Positions 36,442 through 45,090 are shown, counted from the first letter of the stretch. The stretch is DNA of 64,000 nt from an uncultured Pelagibacteraceae bacterium (GCA_902628525.1 CACOMZ010000001.1:62001-126000), one strand, 5' to 3'. A program made the numbers and translations. The notes: generated by a model from the letters alone, not told the origin.

Positions 36442-37391
36442 CTTCTCACAGGTGTTTCTGTTGCAATGTATTGATCTCTAGCTTTTTCTCTAAAGTAAAT
36501 ATAAATTCCAGCAGCTATTATACACGCAACTCCAAAAAATGTTCTACCTGATGGAATTTCATTAAATAAAAAATATCCAGGTATCATTGACATAATAATT
36601 AATGAATATTCAAACAGAGAAACTACAGAAGGTGAAGCCACAATGTAAGCTGAAAATATGCAGAGAAAAGCTATAGAGGCAACAAAACCAAAAAATAAGA
36701 TAAATTTCCAGGTATATTCAATGTTTGAGAACCACTCTCTAAAAATAAACTGTGTAGTTGGATCAAAGTCTGGGTTATTCAATTGTCCATTTCCCATAAA
36801 TAAATATATAAGACCACATAAAATTAGGGCTATTAAATAAAAATAAAATAGTTGAGTATTTACATCGTCTTTATCAGATGTGTATTTTGTTATTGTCATT
36901 GATGCGGCATAAAAAAATGCACATAACACTGGAAGCAAACTTTTATATTCAAAGTCAGAAAAGTTTGGATCAAGCACAATAAAAACTCCCGCAAAACCAA
37001 ATACAATTGCTGACCATCTTCTTATCCCAATAAACTCTTTCAAAAAAAATTTAGCAAAAATAGATACAAAAAAAGGACAAGAGAAAAATAGGGCATTTGC
37101 CGTTGCTAAGGGCATATAAGTAAGAGAAATAAAGAAAGCTGAAAATGCTAAAAAGTGAAGAACTACTCTAACAATTGTTAAAATAGGATAATGAGTTTTT
37201 AATGAAACTTTTTGTTTTCTAAATTTTATGTAACTAAAAAGCAAAACAGCTGCAACAAAATATCTTCCAAAAAAAATCTCATAAAGAGATGATTTTTCAA
37301 AAATATATTTAATTAAAGAGTCTTGCATGGCAAACAAAGTCATTGCAATGATAATTAAAAATATACCTTTAGAATTATTGTCCTTTGTCAT
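36438..37391 (-). CDS. EamA/DMT-family transporter (tandem copy 2)
   Basis: This 317-residue DMT transporter has ten helices and two EamA repeats. It is clearly paralogous to the neighbouring gene at 37392: shared stretches include GIRRWSAI, FIFREWF, IASPSVVS-like ASPSVVSLFEYS, and the C-terminal ATE-x-P tail. The start codon directly abuts the stop of that paralogue. It overlaps the IPNS-like gene by 4 bases. The substrate is unknown; the pair may form a heterodimer or transport related compounds. Confidence 0.9.
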   Translation of the reverse strand: MTKDNNSKGIFLIIIAMTLFAMQDSLIKYIFEKSSLYEIFFGRYFVAAVLLFSYIKFRKQKVSLKTHYPILTIVRVVLHFLAFSAFFISLTYMPLATANALFFSCPFFVSIFAKFFLKEFIGIRRWSAIVFGFAGVFIVLDPNFSDFEYKSLLPVLCAFFYAASMTITKYTSDKDDVNTQLFYFYLIALILCGLIYLFMGNGQLNNPDFDPTTQFIFREWFSNIEYTWKFILFFGFVASIAFLCIFSAYIVASPSVVSLFEYSLIIMSMIPGYFLFNEIPSGRTFFGVACIIAAGIYIYFREKARDQYIATETPVRR

Positions 37392-38342
37392 TTATCTTAG
37401 AGGTTTTTCTGTAGCAATTGATTGATTTTGTGCTTTTTCACGCATAAAAATATAAATACCACTTGATACAATAATTAAAATTCCAATCACTGTATTTAAT
37501 GAAGGTATTTCATCAAAATATAACCACCCAACCAGAGGTGACCAAAATAATATTGAATATTCGAAAGGCGAAACAACAGAAGGAGAAGCTATGCTGTAAG
37601 CTGTAAATAAAAAAAAGAAAGCAATAGTAGCTGTAACACCAGTTGCAGTCATTAATAGGATATTGGAATTAAAATTAACAAACCATTCTCTAAATATAAA
37701 TTGAGAAGCTGGATGATTTAAAGTATTGTATTGACCGTCACCAATAACAAAATAGAAAATTATACTTAGAACAATTGCACCAATATAAAATGTAAAAGTT
37801 TGGGTATAAACACTATCCTTATCAGATGTTTTTTTTATAATGATCATAGATAATGAATAACAAAACGCACATAAAATAGGTAATAAACTTAAATAATTAA
37901 AATTACTGAAATCAGGATTTAATGTCACATAAACACCAATAAATCCCACAACCACAGCAGACCATCTTCTCAATCCTATTTCTTCTTTTAAAAAAAAATG
38001 AGCAAATATTGTAATTAAAAATGGAGTAACAAAAAATAAAGCTGTAGCAGTCCCAAGCGGTAACACAGTCAGAGAAACATAAAAAGAACTAAAACCAAAG
38101 AAAAAAAGTATTACACGGGTAAAAGTTAAAAGAGGATATTGGCTTTTAAATACTATTGGTTTTTTTGTAATTATTAAAAATAGTAAAATAAGCACAAAAC
38201 TTACTACTGTCCTCACTAAGTAAACTTCATAAAGTGAAACAAAATTATAAATATGCTTCATAATTCCGTCCTGTACAGAAAAAACCATCATGGCAATTAA
38301 TATGTAAGCTATTCCTTTTGGATTATTATTTGGAGTACTCAT
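37392..38342 (-). CDS. EamA/DMT-family transporter (tandem copy 1)
   Basis: This 316-residue DMT transporter is the first gene of the minus-strand group with its paralogue (36438) and the IPNS-like oxygenase. It has ten helices, NPKGIAYILIAM at the start, the LRRWSAVVVGFIGVYV segment and a short cytosolic tail ending ATEKPLR. It is divergent from the ureohydrolase gene across a 63-base gap that must hold both promoters. The substrate is unknown. Confidence 0.9.
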   Translation of the reverse strand: MSTPNNNPKGIAYILIAMMVFSVQDGIMKHIYNFVSLYEVYLVRTVVSFVLILLFLIITKKPIVFKSQYPLLTFTRVILFFFGFSSFYVSLTVLPLGTATALFFVTPFLITIFAHFFLKEEIGLRRWSAVVVGFIGVYVTLNPDFSNFNYLSLLPILCAFCYSLSMIIIKKTSDKDSVYTQTFTFYIGAIVLSIIFYFVIGDGQYNTLNHPASQFIFREWFVNFNSNILLMTATGVTATIAFFFLFTAYSIASPSVVSPFEYSILFWSPLVGWLYFDEIPSLNTVIGILIIVSSGIYIFMREKAQNQSIATEKPLR

Positions 38343-38405
38343 TGATGACCTATATCAAAAAAGAATATGTTTTTAAATTTATTAAATTTATGACATATTC
38401 ATCAT

Positions 38406-39392
38406 ATGAGTTCAGATGAAGATAAGATAATGATGGAAACTCTGTATTGGTGGGGTATTCCAACTTTATTTAGATGTAAAAATGATCCAGAACCAAAGAA
38501 CTGCGATATAGCTCTAGTTGGAGTTCCACACAGCACTGGAAACGGTACTACAGAAAGAGATCAACATTTGGGACCAAGAGCAGTTAGAAATATTTCAGCA
38601 ATGCTAAAACGCTCTCACTTTGACTATAAAATTGATCCTTGGAAAGAAAATAGAATTCATGATTTGGGGGATGTTCCTTTTCCAGAAGCAAATAACAATG
38701 AAAAATGTATTGAAAGGATTTCAGCTTTTTATAATCAAATTGAGGAAGCAGAAAAACCAGTTGTATCAATAGGAGGAGATCATTCTATAACAGGTGGAAT
38801 TGTTCAAAGCTTAGCAAAAAAAAATTCAAAACTCACAAAAGGTAAAAAAATAACTTTCGTTCATTTTGATGCTCATACTGATTGTTTTGAAAAATTAGAT
38901 CATTTTCTTGGAGCAAAAAAATCTGCTGCTCATTGGGCTTCTTACTTAGTTAAACAGGGAAACGTTGATCCACATACAAGTACTCAAATAGGTATAAGAG
39001 GAAATCCAAGAACATTAGATTGGCTTCAAGCTAGTTATGATATTGGTTATCAAGTAATAACTATGGATGAGTATAGAAAATGGGGCCATGAAAAATGTTC
39101 AAAAATGATTTTGGACAGGTTAGGGGACAATCCAATTTATATAACTTTTGATTTAGATTGTTTAGATCCATCGGTTGCACCAGGTGTTGCTAATATTGAA
39201 CCAGCATATAAAGGATTTAATATGGATGAGGTCAGAAAACTTCTTCAGTCCTTAAAAGGAAAAAATATTATTGGTGGTGATGTAGTGTGTTTAATGCCAA
39301 CTAAAGATAGTTCAAATCAAATAACAGCTATGGTAGCAGCCTCAATAATGTTTGAAATTATTTGTTTGATTTCTATAAATCGTAATAAATAA
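38406..39392 (+). CDS. Ureohydrolase (agmatinase/arginase superfamily)
   Basis: This dimanganese hydrolase releases urea from a guanidino compound. The 328-residue product has all metal ligands: H126 (SIGGDHS), D155, H157, D159 (HFDAHTDC) and D249, D251 (TFDLDCLDPSVAPG). The usual agmatinase substrate-loop motif around HGT-x-F is absent; the corresponding region reads HFLGAKKSAAHWASYL (about residues 166-181). The guanidino substrate may therefore differ from agmatine (for example guanidinobutyrate, guanidinopropionate or guanidine). It ends 1 base before the converging GMC oxidoreductase gene. Confidence 0.9.
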   Translation: MSSDEDKIMMETLYWWGIPTLFRCKNDPEPKNCDIALVGVPHSTGNGTTERDQHLGPRAVRNISAMLKRSHFDYKIDPWKENRIHDLGDVPFPEANNNEKCIERISAFYNQIEEAEKPVVSIGGDHSITGGIVQSLAKKNSKLTKGKKITFVHFDAHTDCFEKLDHFLGAKKSAAHWASYLVKQGNVDPHTSTQIGIRGNPRTLDWLQASYDIGYQVITMDEYRKWGHEKCSKMILDRLGDNPIYITFDLDCLDPSVAPGVANIEPAYKGFNMDEVRKLLQSLKGKNIIGGDVVCLMPTKDSSNQITAMVAASIMFEIICLISINRNK

Positions 39393-39393
39393 A

Positions 39394-40974
39394 TTAATTT
39401 AAAATAAAGTTCGACGCTCTTTCAGCAATCATTAATGTTGGAGCATTTAAGTTTCCACTTGTAATTTCAGGCATTACAGAGGCATCAACAACTCTAAGAT
39501 TTTCTAAACCATGTACTTTTAGTTTATCATCAACAACTGCTTGTTCATCAGTTCCCATCTTTAAAGTACAAGATGGATGATAAGCAGTTTCAGCTTTAGA
39601 TCGAATATACTCCTCAAATACTTCATTAGTGTCAGCATGTTCTCCGGGTCCAATTTCTTTTCCCGCAAATGGTTTTAAAGAATTTTGTCCTAAAATTTTT
39701 CTTGCAACATGAATGCACTCAATAGTTTGTTTTAAATCATCCTCATGCTCCAAGTAATTAAATTGAATTTTAGGATAGTCATATGGATTTGAGCTATTTA
39801 AGGTAACATGACCTCTGCTCTTAGGATGGTTTGGACTTGCATGTAATTGATATCCATGTCTATCTGGATCTACAAGTCCGTGGTCAATTACAAATGCAGG
39901 AAAAAAATGAAATTGAATGTTAGGATATTCTCTTTCAGGTGAGGATTTACAAAATCCACCAGCCTCTAAAAATGACGTTGAGCATGGACCTGTTTTTGAT
40001 AAAAACCACTGGATACCGATCCTTAACATATTTAATTTATTAATATAAGAATACAGAGTGTCAGATGTTTTACACTCTTGTTGAACGTAGGTTTCTAAAT
40101 GATCCTGCAAATTTTTACCAACACCTTCAAGATGATGCACAACATCAATTCCTTTGTCTTTCAAATGTTGACTAGGTCCAACTCCTGAAAGCATTAACAA
40201 CTGAGGTGAATTAATTGCACCACCACTCAGTATAACTTCTTTATTTGCATAAATTTTTTCAACTTTATTTTTTATTTTTACTTCAATACCTATTGCTTTT
40301 TTTCCATCAAAAATAATTTTTTCAACAAATGAGTCGGTAAAAATATTTAAATTTTTTCTTTTTTTTGCAGGATTTAAATAATATTTTGAAACACTCGCTC
40401 TTTCTCCATTATGAATAGTTACGTCATACATACCAAAGCCTTCTTGCTCCTTACCATTCATATCATTATTTATTTTATAACCAGCCTCTCCAGCTGAATC
40501 GATAAATGCTTTAAATAAAGGATTTTTATTTTTAGATTGATTAACTGGCAATATACCGTTACCACCTCTGTATTCATTCTCTCCTCCAGACCAAGTCTCA
40601 ATTTTTTTAAAATAAGGTAATACCTTTTCATATGACCAATCTGTTAATCCAAAAGATGCCCATCTTTGATAATCGTTTGGATTTCCTCTTACAAAAACCA
40701 TTCCATTGTGAGCAGAGCATCCCCCAATCATTTTTCCTCTTGGGCAAAATAATTTTCTGTTATTTAAATAAGGTTCTGGCTCTGAATAATATTTGTAATT
40801 ATATTTGGGATCATGCATCGTGTACAAAATTGCTAGTGGCATATTAACTTTCCAAATATCACTAGGTTTACCGGCTTCGAATATTGCTACAGTATTTTTA
40901 CCACTTTCAGTTAATCTATTTGCTAGCACACAACCCGCTGAACCAGCGCCAATAACTAAATAGTCATATTTCAT
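39394..40974 (-). CDS. GMC-family FAD-dependent choline/alcohol dehydrogenase
   Basis: This 526-residue glucose-methanol-choline oxidoreductase would oxidise an alcohol such as choline to the aldehyde. It has the FAD Rossmann motif VIGAGSAGCVLANRL at the N-terminus, the GMC signature 1 around RGKMIGGCSAHNGM, signature 2 GGAINSPQLLMLSGVGP, and the catalytic region AYHPSCTLKMG (His). It matches BetA-like proteins in length and motifs. It overlaps the HD-oxygenase gene by 4 bases and stands downstream of the TauD-like and thioesterase genes in one minus-strand run. Choline is a plausible but unproven substrate. Confidence 0.88.
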   Translation of the reverse strand: MKYDYLVIGAGSAGCVLANRLTESGKNTVAIFEAGKPSDIWKVNMPLAILYTMHDPKYNYKYYSEPEPYLNNRKLFCPRGKMIGGCSAHNGMVFVRGNPNDYQRWASFGLTDWSYEKVLPYFKKIETWSGGENEYRGGNGILPVNQSKNKNPLFKAFIDSAGEAGYKINNDMNGKEQEGFGMYDVTIHNGERASVSKYYLNPAKKRKNLNIFTDSFVEKIIFDGKKAIGIEVKIKNKVEKIYANKEVILSGGAINSPQLLMLSGVGPSQHLKDKGIDVVHHLEGVGKNLQDHLETYVQQECKTSDTLYSYINKLNMLRIGIQWFLSKTGPCSTSFLEAGGFCKSSPEREYPNIQFHFFPAFVIDHGLVDPDRHGYQLHASPNHPKSRGHVTLNSSNPYDYPKIQFNYLEHEDDLKQTIECIHVARKILGQNSLKPFAGKEIGPGEHADTNEVFEEYIRSKAETAYHPSCTLKMGTDEQAVVDDKLKVHGLENLRVVDASVMPEITSGNLNAPTLMIAERASNFILN

Positions 40975-41507
40975 ATAAGACTTGATGTTAGTAATTTTTT
41001 ATATTGATGAATAGATTTCATCTCAATATCTGTTTTTTTTGCCGCTTCATCAAATTTTCTTACAAGAATTGATGATTTAAAATATTTCTTTCTCTCAAAT
41101 TCTTTACATTCATCATCATTCAAAACACCACCCTGGAGATTTAAGCTTATTTTAGATGCTTCAGAAAGCTTATTAAAATATTTTTTATCCCTTGCTAAAT
41201 AACGTTTAGCGAGAACATGGTATTTAATTGGTTCTACAATCTCCTCTTTAAAAAAACTTTTTAAATATTCATAACCTATATTTTCATGTTCGCCATCCAA
41301 ATTTGACTCAACTAATTCATCTGGATTTTCAATAATGAAATGTCCATAATCATGCAACAGACATGAGCATATGACCTCTTTTTTACATTTAGCTTTTTCT
41401 GCTAACATTGCGGCCTGTATCATGTGTTGAGACATCGTTACATTTTCACCAATATAAAGTGATTGGTTGTTTGTAAAATTTGATATTATTTTTTCAACTA
41501 CTTGCAT
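40971..41507 (-). CDS. PhnZ/TmpB-type HD-domain mixed-valent di-iron oxygenase
   Basis: This 178-residue HD-domain protein has the features of phosphonate-cleaving oxygenases rather than of HD phosphohydrolases. The iron ligands are H28, H52, D53, H74, H97 and D153, and Y18-I-G-E21 corresponds to the PhnZ/TmpB tyrosine-glutamate motif that caps the iron site. LQGGVLNDDE and AKRYL also match the family. PhnZ and TmpB split the C-P bond of 1-hydroxylated phosphonates, giving phosphate and glycine or glycine betaine. The gene follows a TauD-like dioxygenase by 5 bases, which could supply the hydroxylated substrate. The precise phosphonate is inferred. Confidence 0.8.
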   Translation of the reverse strand: MQVVEKIISNFTNNQSLYIGENVTMSQHMIQAAMLAEKAKCKKEVICSCLLHDYGHFIIENPDELVESNLDGEHENIGYEYLKSFFKEEIVEPIKYHVLAKRYLARDKKYFNKLSEASKISLNLQGGVLNDDECKEFERKKYFKSSILVRKFDEAAKKTDIEMKSIHQYKKLLTSSLI

Positions 41508-41512
41508 TATAA

Positions 41513-42349
41513 TTATTGAGGTCTGTCTCCTTCAATTGCAATTCTATCCATAATTCTCTCATATCCCAAACCTCTACCAGGAAAAAAGTCAGCTATTGCA
41601 TAATGAATAACACTTCTATTATCCCAGATTGCAACAGTATTTTCTGTCCAGCTAAATCTACATGTTAGATCCAATCTTGCTTGATGCTCAAATATTTCCT
41701 TTAATATTTTATCACTTTCCTTTTTTTCTAATCCAATAATTTTTTTGGTATAAGTCCAATTAACAAATAAAATTTTTTTACCCGTTTCTGGATGCGTTCT
41801 TACAATTGGATGTTCGTTTGAATAAGAGTCATAATTTCTTTTTTCATTTCCTTCCATATATTTATAGTTATCTATGAAAAATTCTGCACCAAGTGAGCTA
41901 TGAATTGCTTTTTTATCTTTTATTTTCTCTTTAATTTTATCATCTAGTGTTTCCCAAGCTAATTCCATATTTGAAAAACAAGTATCACCACCAACAGGAG
42001 GGATTTTTAAAGATTTTAATATTACCGCTTTTGTTGGTTTTGCGTTGTAACTAACGTCACTATGCCAATTCTCACCCCATTGGTTTTTTTCTTCTTTACC
42101 TTTTATTATTCTGACAATTTCAGGATATTTTTCTAATCCTTTTACATAAGCATGTGTTTCCAAGGGACCGAACTTTTCCGCAAGGGCTATTTGTTGATCT
42201 TTTGTTATTGGCTGATCTCTAAAAAAAATTACTTTGTGTTCCAACAATAATTCATTAATCTTTTTAAAATTTTCGTCTGAAACATCTTTTAAATCTATAC
42301 CTTTAATTTCTGCTCCTAAAGCTCCAGATAATAATTTAATTTCCATCAT
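41513..42349 (-). CDS. TauD/TfdA-family 2-oxoglutarate dioxygenase
   Basis: This 278-residue Fe(II)/2-oxoglutarate dioxygenase has the H96-x-D98 pair in NWHSDVS, the distal H249 in WDNRSVIHYA and R265 for 2-oxoglutarate. It is of TauD length and architecture. TauD-family substrates include taurine, sulfonates and other organic acids. Placement 5 bases upstream of a PhnZ/TmpB-type oxygenase suggests it may hydroxylate a phosphonate for C-P cleavage. The thioesterase gene overlaps its start by 4 bases, so carnitine-pathway context is also present. Tandem ATGs at 42349 and 42346 leave the start uncertain by one residue. Confidence 0.88.
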   Translation of the reverse strand: MMEIKLLSGALGAEIKGIDLKDVSDENFKKINELLLEHKVIFFRDQPITKDQQIALAEKFGPLETHAYVKGLEKYPEIVRIIKGKEEKNQWGENWHSDVSYNAKPTKAVILKSLKIPPVGGDTCFSNMELAWETLDDKIKEKIKDKKAIHSSLGAEFFIDNYKYMEGNEKRNYDSYSNEHPIVRTHPETGKKILFVNWTYTKKIIGLEKKESDKILKEIFEHQARLDLTCRFSWTENTVAIWDNRSVIHYAIADFFPGRGLGYERIMDRIAIEGDRPQ

Positions 42350-42813
42350 TTTTTTAACTTACCTTTTATTAAAAGATCATTTTCATTAAAATTTATTTTG
42401 TTAGAATTTATAAAATCATCCATAATTTTTATTTTATCTTCCTCGAATTCTGATACTTTTCTTAAATTAAGGTTAATATATAAAGATAACATTTCAATTG
42501 TGGCTGAAAGTTTTTTTGAAGATTTTTCGATCATTTCCAATTTAAAATGTAATCTTTTTTTATCATGATCAAAAAAGGTTAAATTTATTTCTACTTCTTC
42601 CCCTTCTTTAACTTCATTGTTATAAGTAGTGTGAGTTTCCACTACCATAGTGCTTCTTTTTGAAGTTTTAGCTGAATTTTCACCCATTTTAAATTTATCA
42701 AGAACATTTTCCCAAACCCTGTCAAATACCAACACATAATAAGCCATGTTCATATGGTTATTGTAATCTGTCCACTCTTTTTTAATTATTTGATTTGCGA
42801 TATGCACTGACAT
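42346..42813 (-). CDS. Hotdog-fold thioesterase, probable betainyl-CoA thioesterase
   Basis: This 155-residue hotdog thioesterase of the 4-hydroxybenzoyl-CoA type has the N-terminal EWTDYNNHMNMAYYVLVFD (about residues 13-31), with the family D-x-NNHMN catalytic stretch. It is divergent from the BKACE gene across 47 bases, and next to that are L-carnitine dehydrogenase and the BKACE itself. This matches the carnitine operon of pseudomonads (CdhA, CdhB, CdhC), in which CdhB hydrolyses betainyl-CoA to glycine betaine. Specificity is assigned from context. Confidence 0.8.
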   Translation of the reverse strand: MSVHIANQIIKKEWTDYNNHMNMAYYVLVFDRVWENVLDKFKMGENSAKTSKRSTMVVETHTTYNNEVKEGEEVEINLTFFDHDKKRLHFKLEMIEKSSKKLSATIEMLSLYINLNLRKVSEFEEDKIKIMDDFINSNKINFNENDLLIKGKLKK

Positions 42814-42860
42814 TTTTTTATTCCCTCAACCTTTTTATTATAATATAAATTTAATCCTAA

Positions 42861-43748
42861 ATGAGCAATAAGGTATTTATATCGTGTGCGGTTACAGGTT
42901 CAGGTGATACAGCTAGTAAGCATCCAGATTTGCCTAAAACTCCTGAACAAATCGCCAAAGCATCAATAGAGGCAGCAAAAGCAGGTGCTGCAATTGCTCA
43001 CATTCATGTTAGAGAGGATGATGGAACTCCTAGTAGGCGCTTAGAATTATATAAAGAAGTTATAGATAGAATTAGATCAAGTGACACTGATGTGATTTTA
43101 AATTTAACAACTGGTATGGGAGGGGATTTAGATATTGGCCAAGGTAAAAATCCTTTGGAATTTGGTCCAATGACTGATATGGCCAATGTAATGGAAAGGA
43201 TTGCAAATGCAGAACAATTTCTTCCTGAAATCTGCACACTTGATGCTGGAACATTAAACTTTGGGGATAGTTCTGTTATTACGGTAAATACTCCAAACGA
43301 TTTAAGAAAAGCTGCAAAAAAACTTCAAGAAATTAAAGTTAAACCAGAGGTAGAGGCTTTTGATTTGGGTAATATGTGGTTTGGTTCTCAATTATATAAA
43401 GAGGGATTATTAAGTGATCCACCGTTGTTTCAAATGTGTTTAGGAATACCATGGGGCGCACCCGCAACAACTTTAGCAATGCAAGCAATGAAAGATATAA
43501 TGCCAAAAGAGGGCGTATGGTCAGGCTTTGCAATCTCAAGAAATGAAATGCCATTTGTTGCACAGACTGTTTTAATGGGAGGTAACCCAAGAGTTGGTTT
43601 AGAAGATAATTTATATTTATCTAAAGGAAAATTAGCTACAAATGCCCAGCTAGTTGAAAAAGCTATAAGAATAGTAGATGAAATTGGTTACGCACCAATG
43701 TCACCAGCTGAAACAAGAGAAAAATTAAAACTTGTTAAACACAAGTAA
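42861..43748 (+). CDS. Beta-keto acid cleavage enzyme (BKACE), probable 3-dehydrocarnitine:acetyl-CoA type
   Basis: BKACE (DUF849) enzymes condense a beta-keto acid with acetyl-CoA and split it into acetoacetate and a new CoA thioester. The 295-residue protein has the zinc ligands H47-I-H49 and the E229 in SRNEMPF, plus the ICTLDAGTLNFG segment. With L-carnitine dehydrogenase immediately downstream (the two genes share a base) and a thioesterase divergently upstream, the likely reaction is 3-dehydrocarnitine plus acetyl-CoA to betainyl-CoA plus acetoacetate, as for CdhC. Substrate assignment is by context and overall similarity. Confidence 0.87.
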   Translation: MSNKVFISCAVTGSGDTASKHPDLPKTPEQIAKASIEAAKAGAAIAHIHVREDDGTPSRRLELYKEVIDRIRSSDTDVILNLTTGMGGDLDIGQGKNPLEFGPMTDMANVMERIANAEQFLPEICTLDAGTLNFGDSSVITVNTPNDLRKAAKKLQEIKVKPEVEAFDLGNMWFGSQLYKEGLLSDPPLFQMCLGIPWGAPATTLAMQAMKDIMPKEGVWSGFAISRNEMPFVAQTVLMGGNPRVGLEDNLYLSKGKLATNAQLVEKAIRIVDEIGYAPMSPAETREKLKLVKHK

Positions 43749-44692
43749 TGTCACAATTTAAAAAAGTTGCAGTTATTGGAACTGGGGTTATTGGCACAGG
43801 TTGGATCATTCGTTTTCTTGCTCATAATAAAACTGTTTATGCATTTGATAAAGATATTAAATTAAAAAAAAATGTACTTAAAGAAATCAAAAGAACTTGG
43901 CCATCAGTAAAAAAATTATTTAATAAAAAAAAATTAAATTTAAATAATTTTTATTTTTTCACATCATTAGAACAAACTCTGAAAAATGCCGATTTTGTTC
44001 AAGAATGTGCTAGTGAAAATTATGCTTTAAAAACTAAGTTAATGAACTTAATTGGAAAATATGCTAAATCAAATGCAATAATTTCCTCTAGTTCATCAGG
44101 TTTATTGCCAACAAAAATTTATTCAAAATGTAAAAATCCAGAGAGAGGAATTATAGGACATCCATTTAATCCTGTTTATTTATTACCAGCAGTTGAAATT
44201 GTTCCTGGAAAAAAAACTTCAAAAAAAAACATCAATTTAGCAAAAAATTTTTACAAATCTATTTCTATGAATCCAATTATGGTAAAAAACGAATTACCCG
44301 GATATTTATCCGACAGATTACAAGAAGCTTTATGGAGAGAAGGGCTTCATATTATTAACGAAGGGTACGCAACTACTGAGGAATTAGACAGAGCGATTGA
44401 GGATGGTCCAGGACTAAGATGGTCCTTAATGGGTACATTTTTAACTTTTCATCTAGCAGGTGGAAAAACTGGGATGAAACATATGCTTGAACAATTTGGA
44501 CCTGCTTTAAAATTACCTTGGACAAAATTAAAAGCTCCAAAATTATCAAAAAAACTATCATCTAAACTTATTTCAGGGACAGCAAAACAAACCAAAGGTA
44601 AATCGGTTGCAATGATATCAAATATAAGAGATCAGTATTTAGTTGATCTTCAAAAGTTAAGAAAAAAATACGAAAGTAAAATTAGAAGATAA
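43748..44692 (+). CDS. lcdH: L-carnitine 3-dehydrogenase
   Basis: This NAD-dependent enzyme oxidises L-carnitine to 3-dehydrocarnitine. The 314-residue 3-hydroxyacyl-CoA-dehydrogenase-fold protein has the Rossmann GTGVIGTGW (residues 11-19), SSSSSGLLP, the catalytic-histidine GHPFNPVYLLP, ALWREGLHIINEG, and GLRWSLMGTFLTFHLAGG. The last three stretches are characteristic of carnitine dehydrogenases (CdhA) rather than of beta-oxidation enzymes. It overlaps the BKACE gene by one base and the GFA-family gene by one base. No thioesterase domain is fused, unlike some LcdH; a separate thioesterase is encoded at 42346. Confidence 0.9.
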   Translation: MSQFKKVAVIGTGVIGTGWIIRFLAHNKTVYAFDKDIKLKKNVLKEIKRTWPSVKKLFNKKKLNLNNFYFFTSLEQTLKNADFVQECASENYALKTKLMNLIGKYAKSNAIISSSSSGLLPTKIYSKCKNPERGIIGHPFNPVYLLPAVEIVPGKKTSKKNINLAKNFYKSISMNPIMVKNELPGYLSDRLQEALWREGLHIINEGYATTEELDRAIEDGPGLRWSLMGTFLTFHLAGGKTGMKHMLEQFGPALKLPWTKLKAPKLSKKLSSKLISGTAKQTKGKSVAMISNIRDQYLVDLQKLRKKYESKIRR

Positions 44693-45090
44693 TGAAGAGA
44701 ACTTTGATAGCGAGTTGTTTGTGTAGAGGAGTTAAGTTTAAAACTAGCGGTGAACATAGAAACGTTTCAAATTGTCATTGTATTCAGTGTAGAAAAACTC
44801 ATGGATCATATGGTGCTTATTCTAATGTCAAAGATAAGGATATTAAATATATAAACAAAAAAACACTAAAATGGTTTAAATCATCAAACAATGCAAAAAG
44901 AGGATTTTGTAATAAATGTGGAGCTAGTATTTTTTTTAAATTTAAAAACTCAGATAATATTTCGATAGCAGCAGGCATGTTTAACGGAAAAACAGGCCTT
45001 AAAACAATGCGAAATATATTTGTCAGTTCTAAGTCAGATTTTTATAAAATAACTGATAAACTTCCAAAGTATAAAAGATTTTCAAATTAA
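44692..45090 (+). CDS. GFA / CENP-V-type zinc-binding protein (DUF636)
   Basis: This 132-residue protein is of the glutathione-dependent formaldehyde-activating (GFA) fold. Its cysteines are arranged as a C-x-C pair near residue 9, NCHCIQCRK (about residues 27-35) and GFCNKCGASIF (about residues 63-73), which would bind two zinc ions. It overlaps lcdH by one base. Breakdown of N-methylated amines elsewhere in the cell releases formaldehyde, so a detoxification link is tempting. However, many GFA proteins have no such activity. Its stop overlaps that of the converging SDR gene. Confidence 0.82.
   Translation: MKRTLIASCLCRGVKFKTSGEHRNVSNCHCIQCRKTHGSYGAYSNVKDKDIKYINKKTLKWFKSSNNAKRGFCNKCGASIFFKFKNSDNISIAAGMFNGKTGLKTMRNIFVSSKSDFYKITDKLPKYKRFSN

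Noticed and set aside
40971-41507. Reading the HD protein as a generic HD phosphohydrolase or (p)ppGpp-type hydrolase
   Set aside because: The YIGE motif, six iron ligands and LQGG segment fit the PhnZ/TmpB oxygenases better, and the neighbour is a dioxygenase.
43748-44692. Annotating the dehydrogenase as a beta-oxidation 3-hydroxyacyl-CoA dehydrogenase
   Set aside because: The LWREGLHIINEG and GLRWSLMGTF stretches and the BKACE/thioesterase neighbours point to L-carnitine dehydrogenase.
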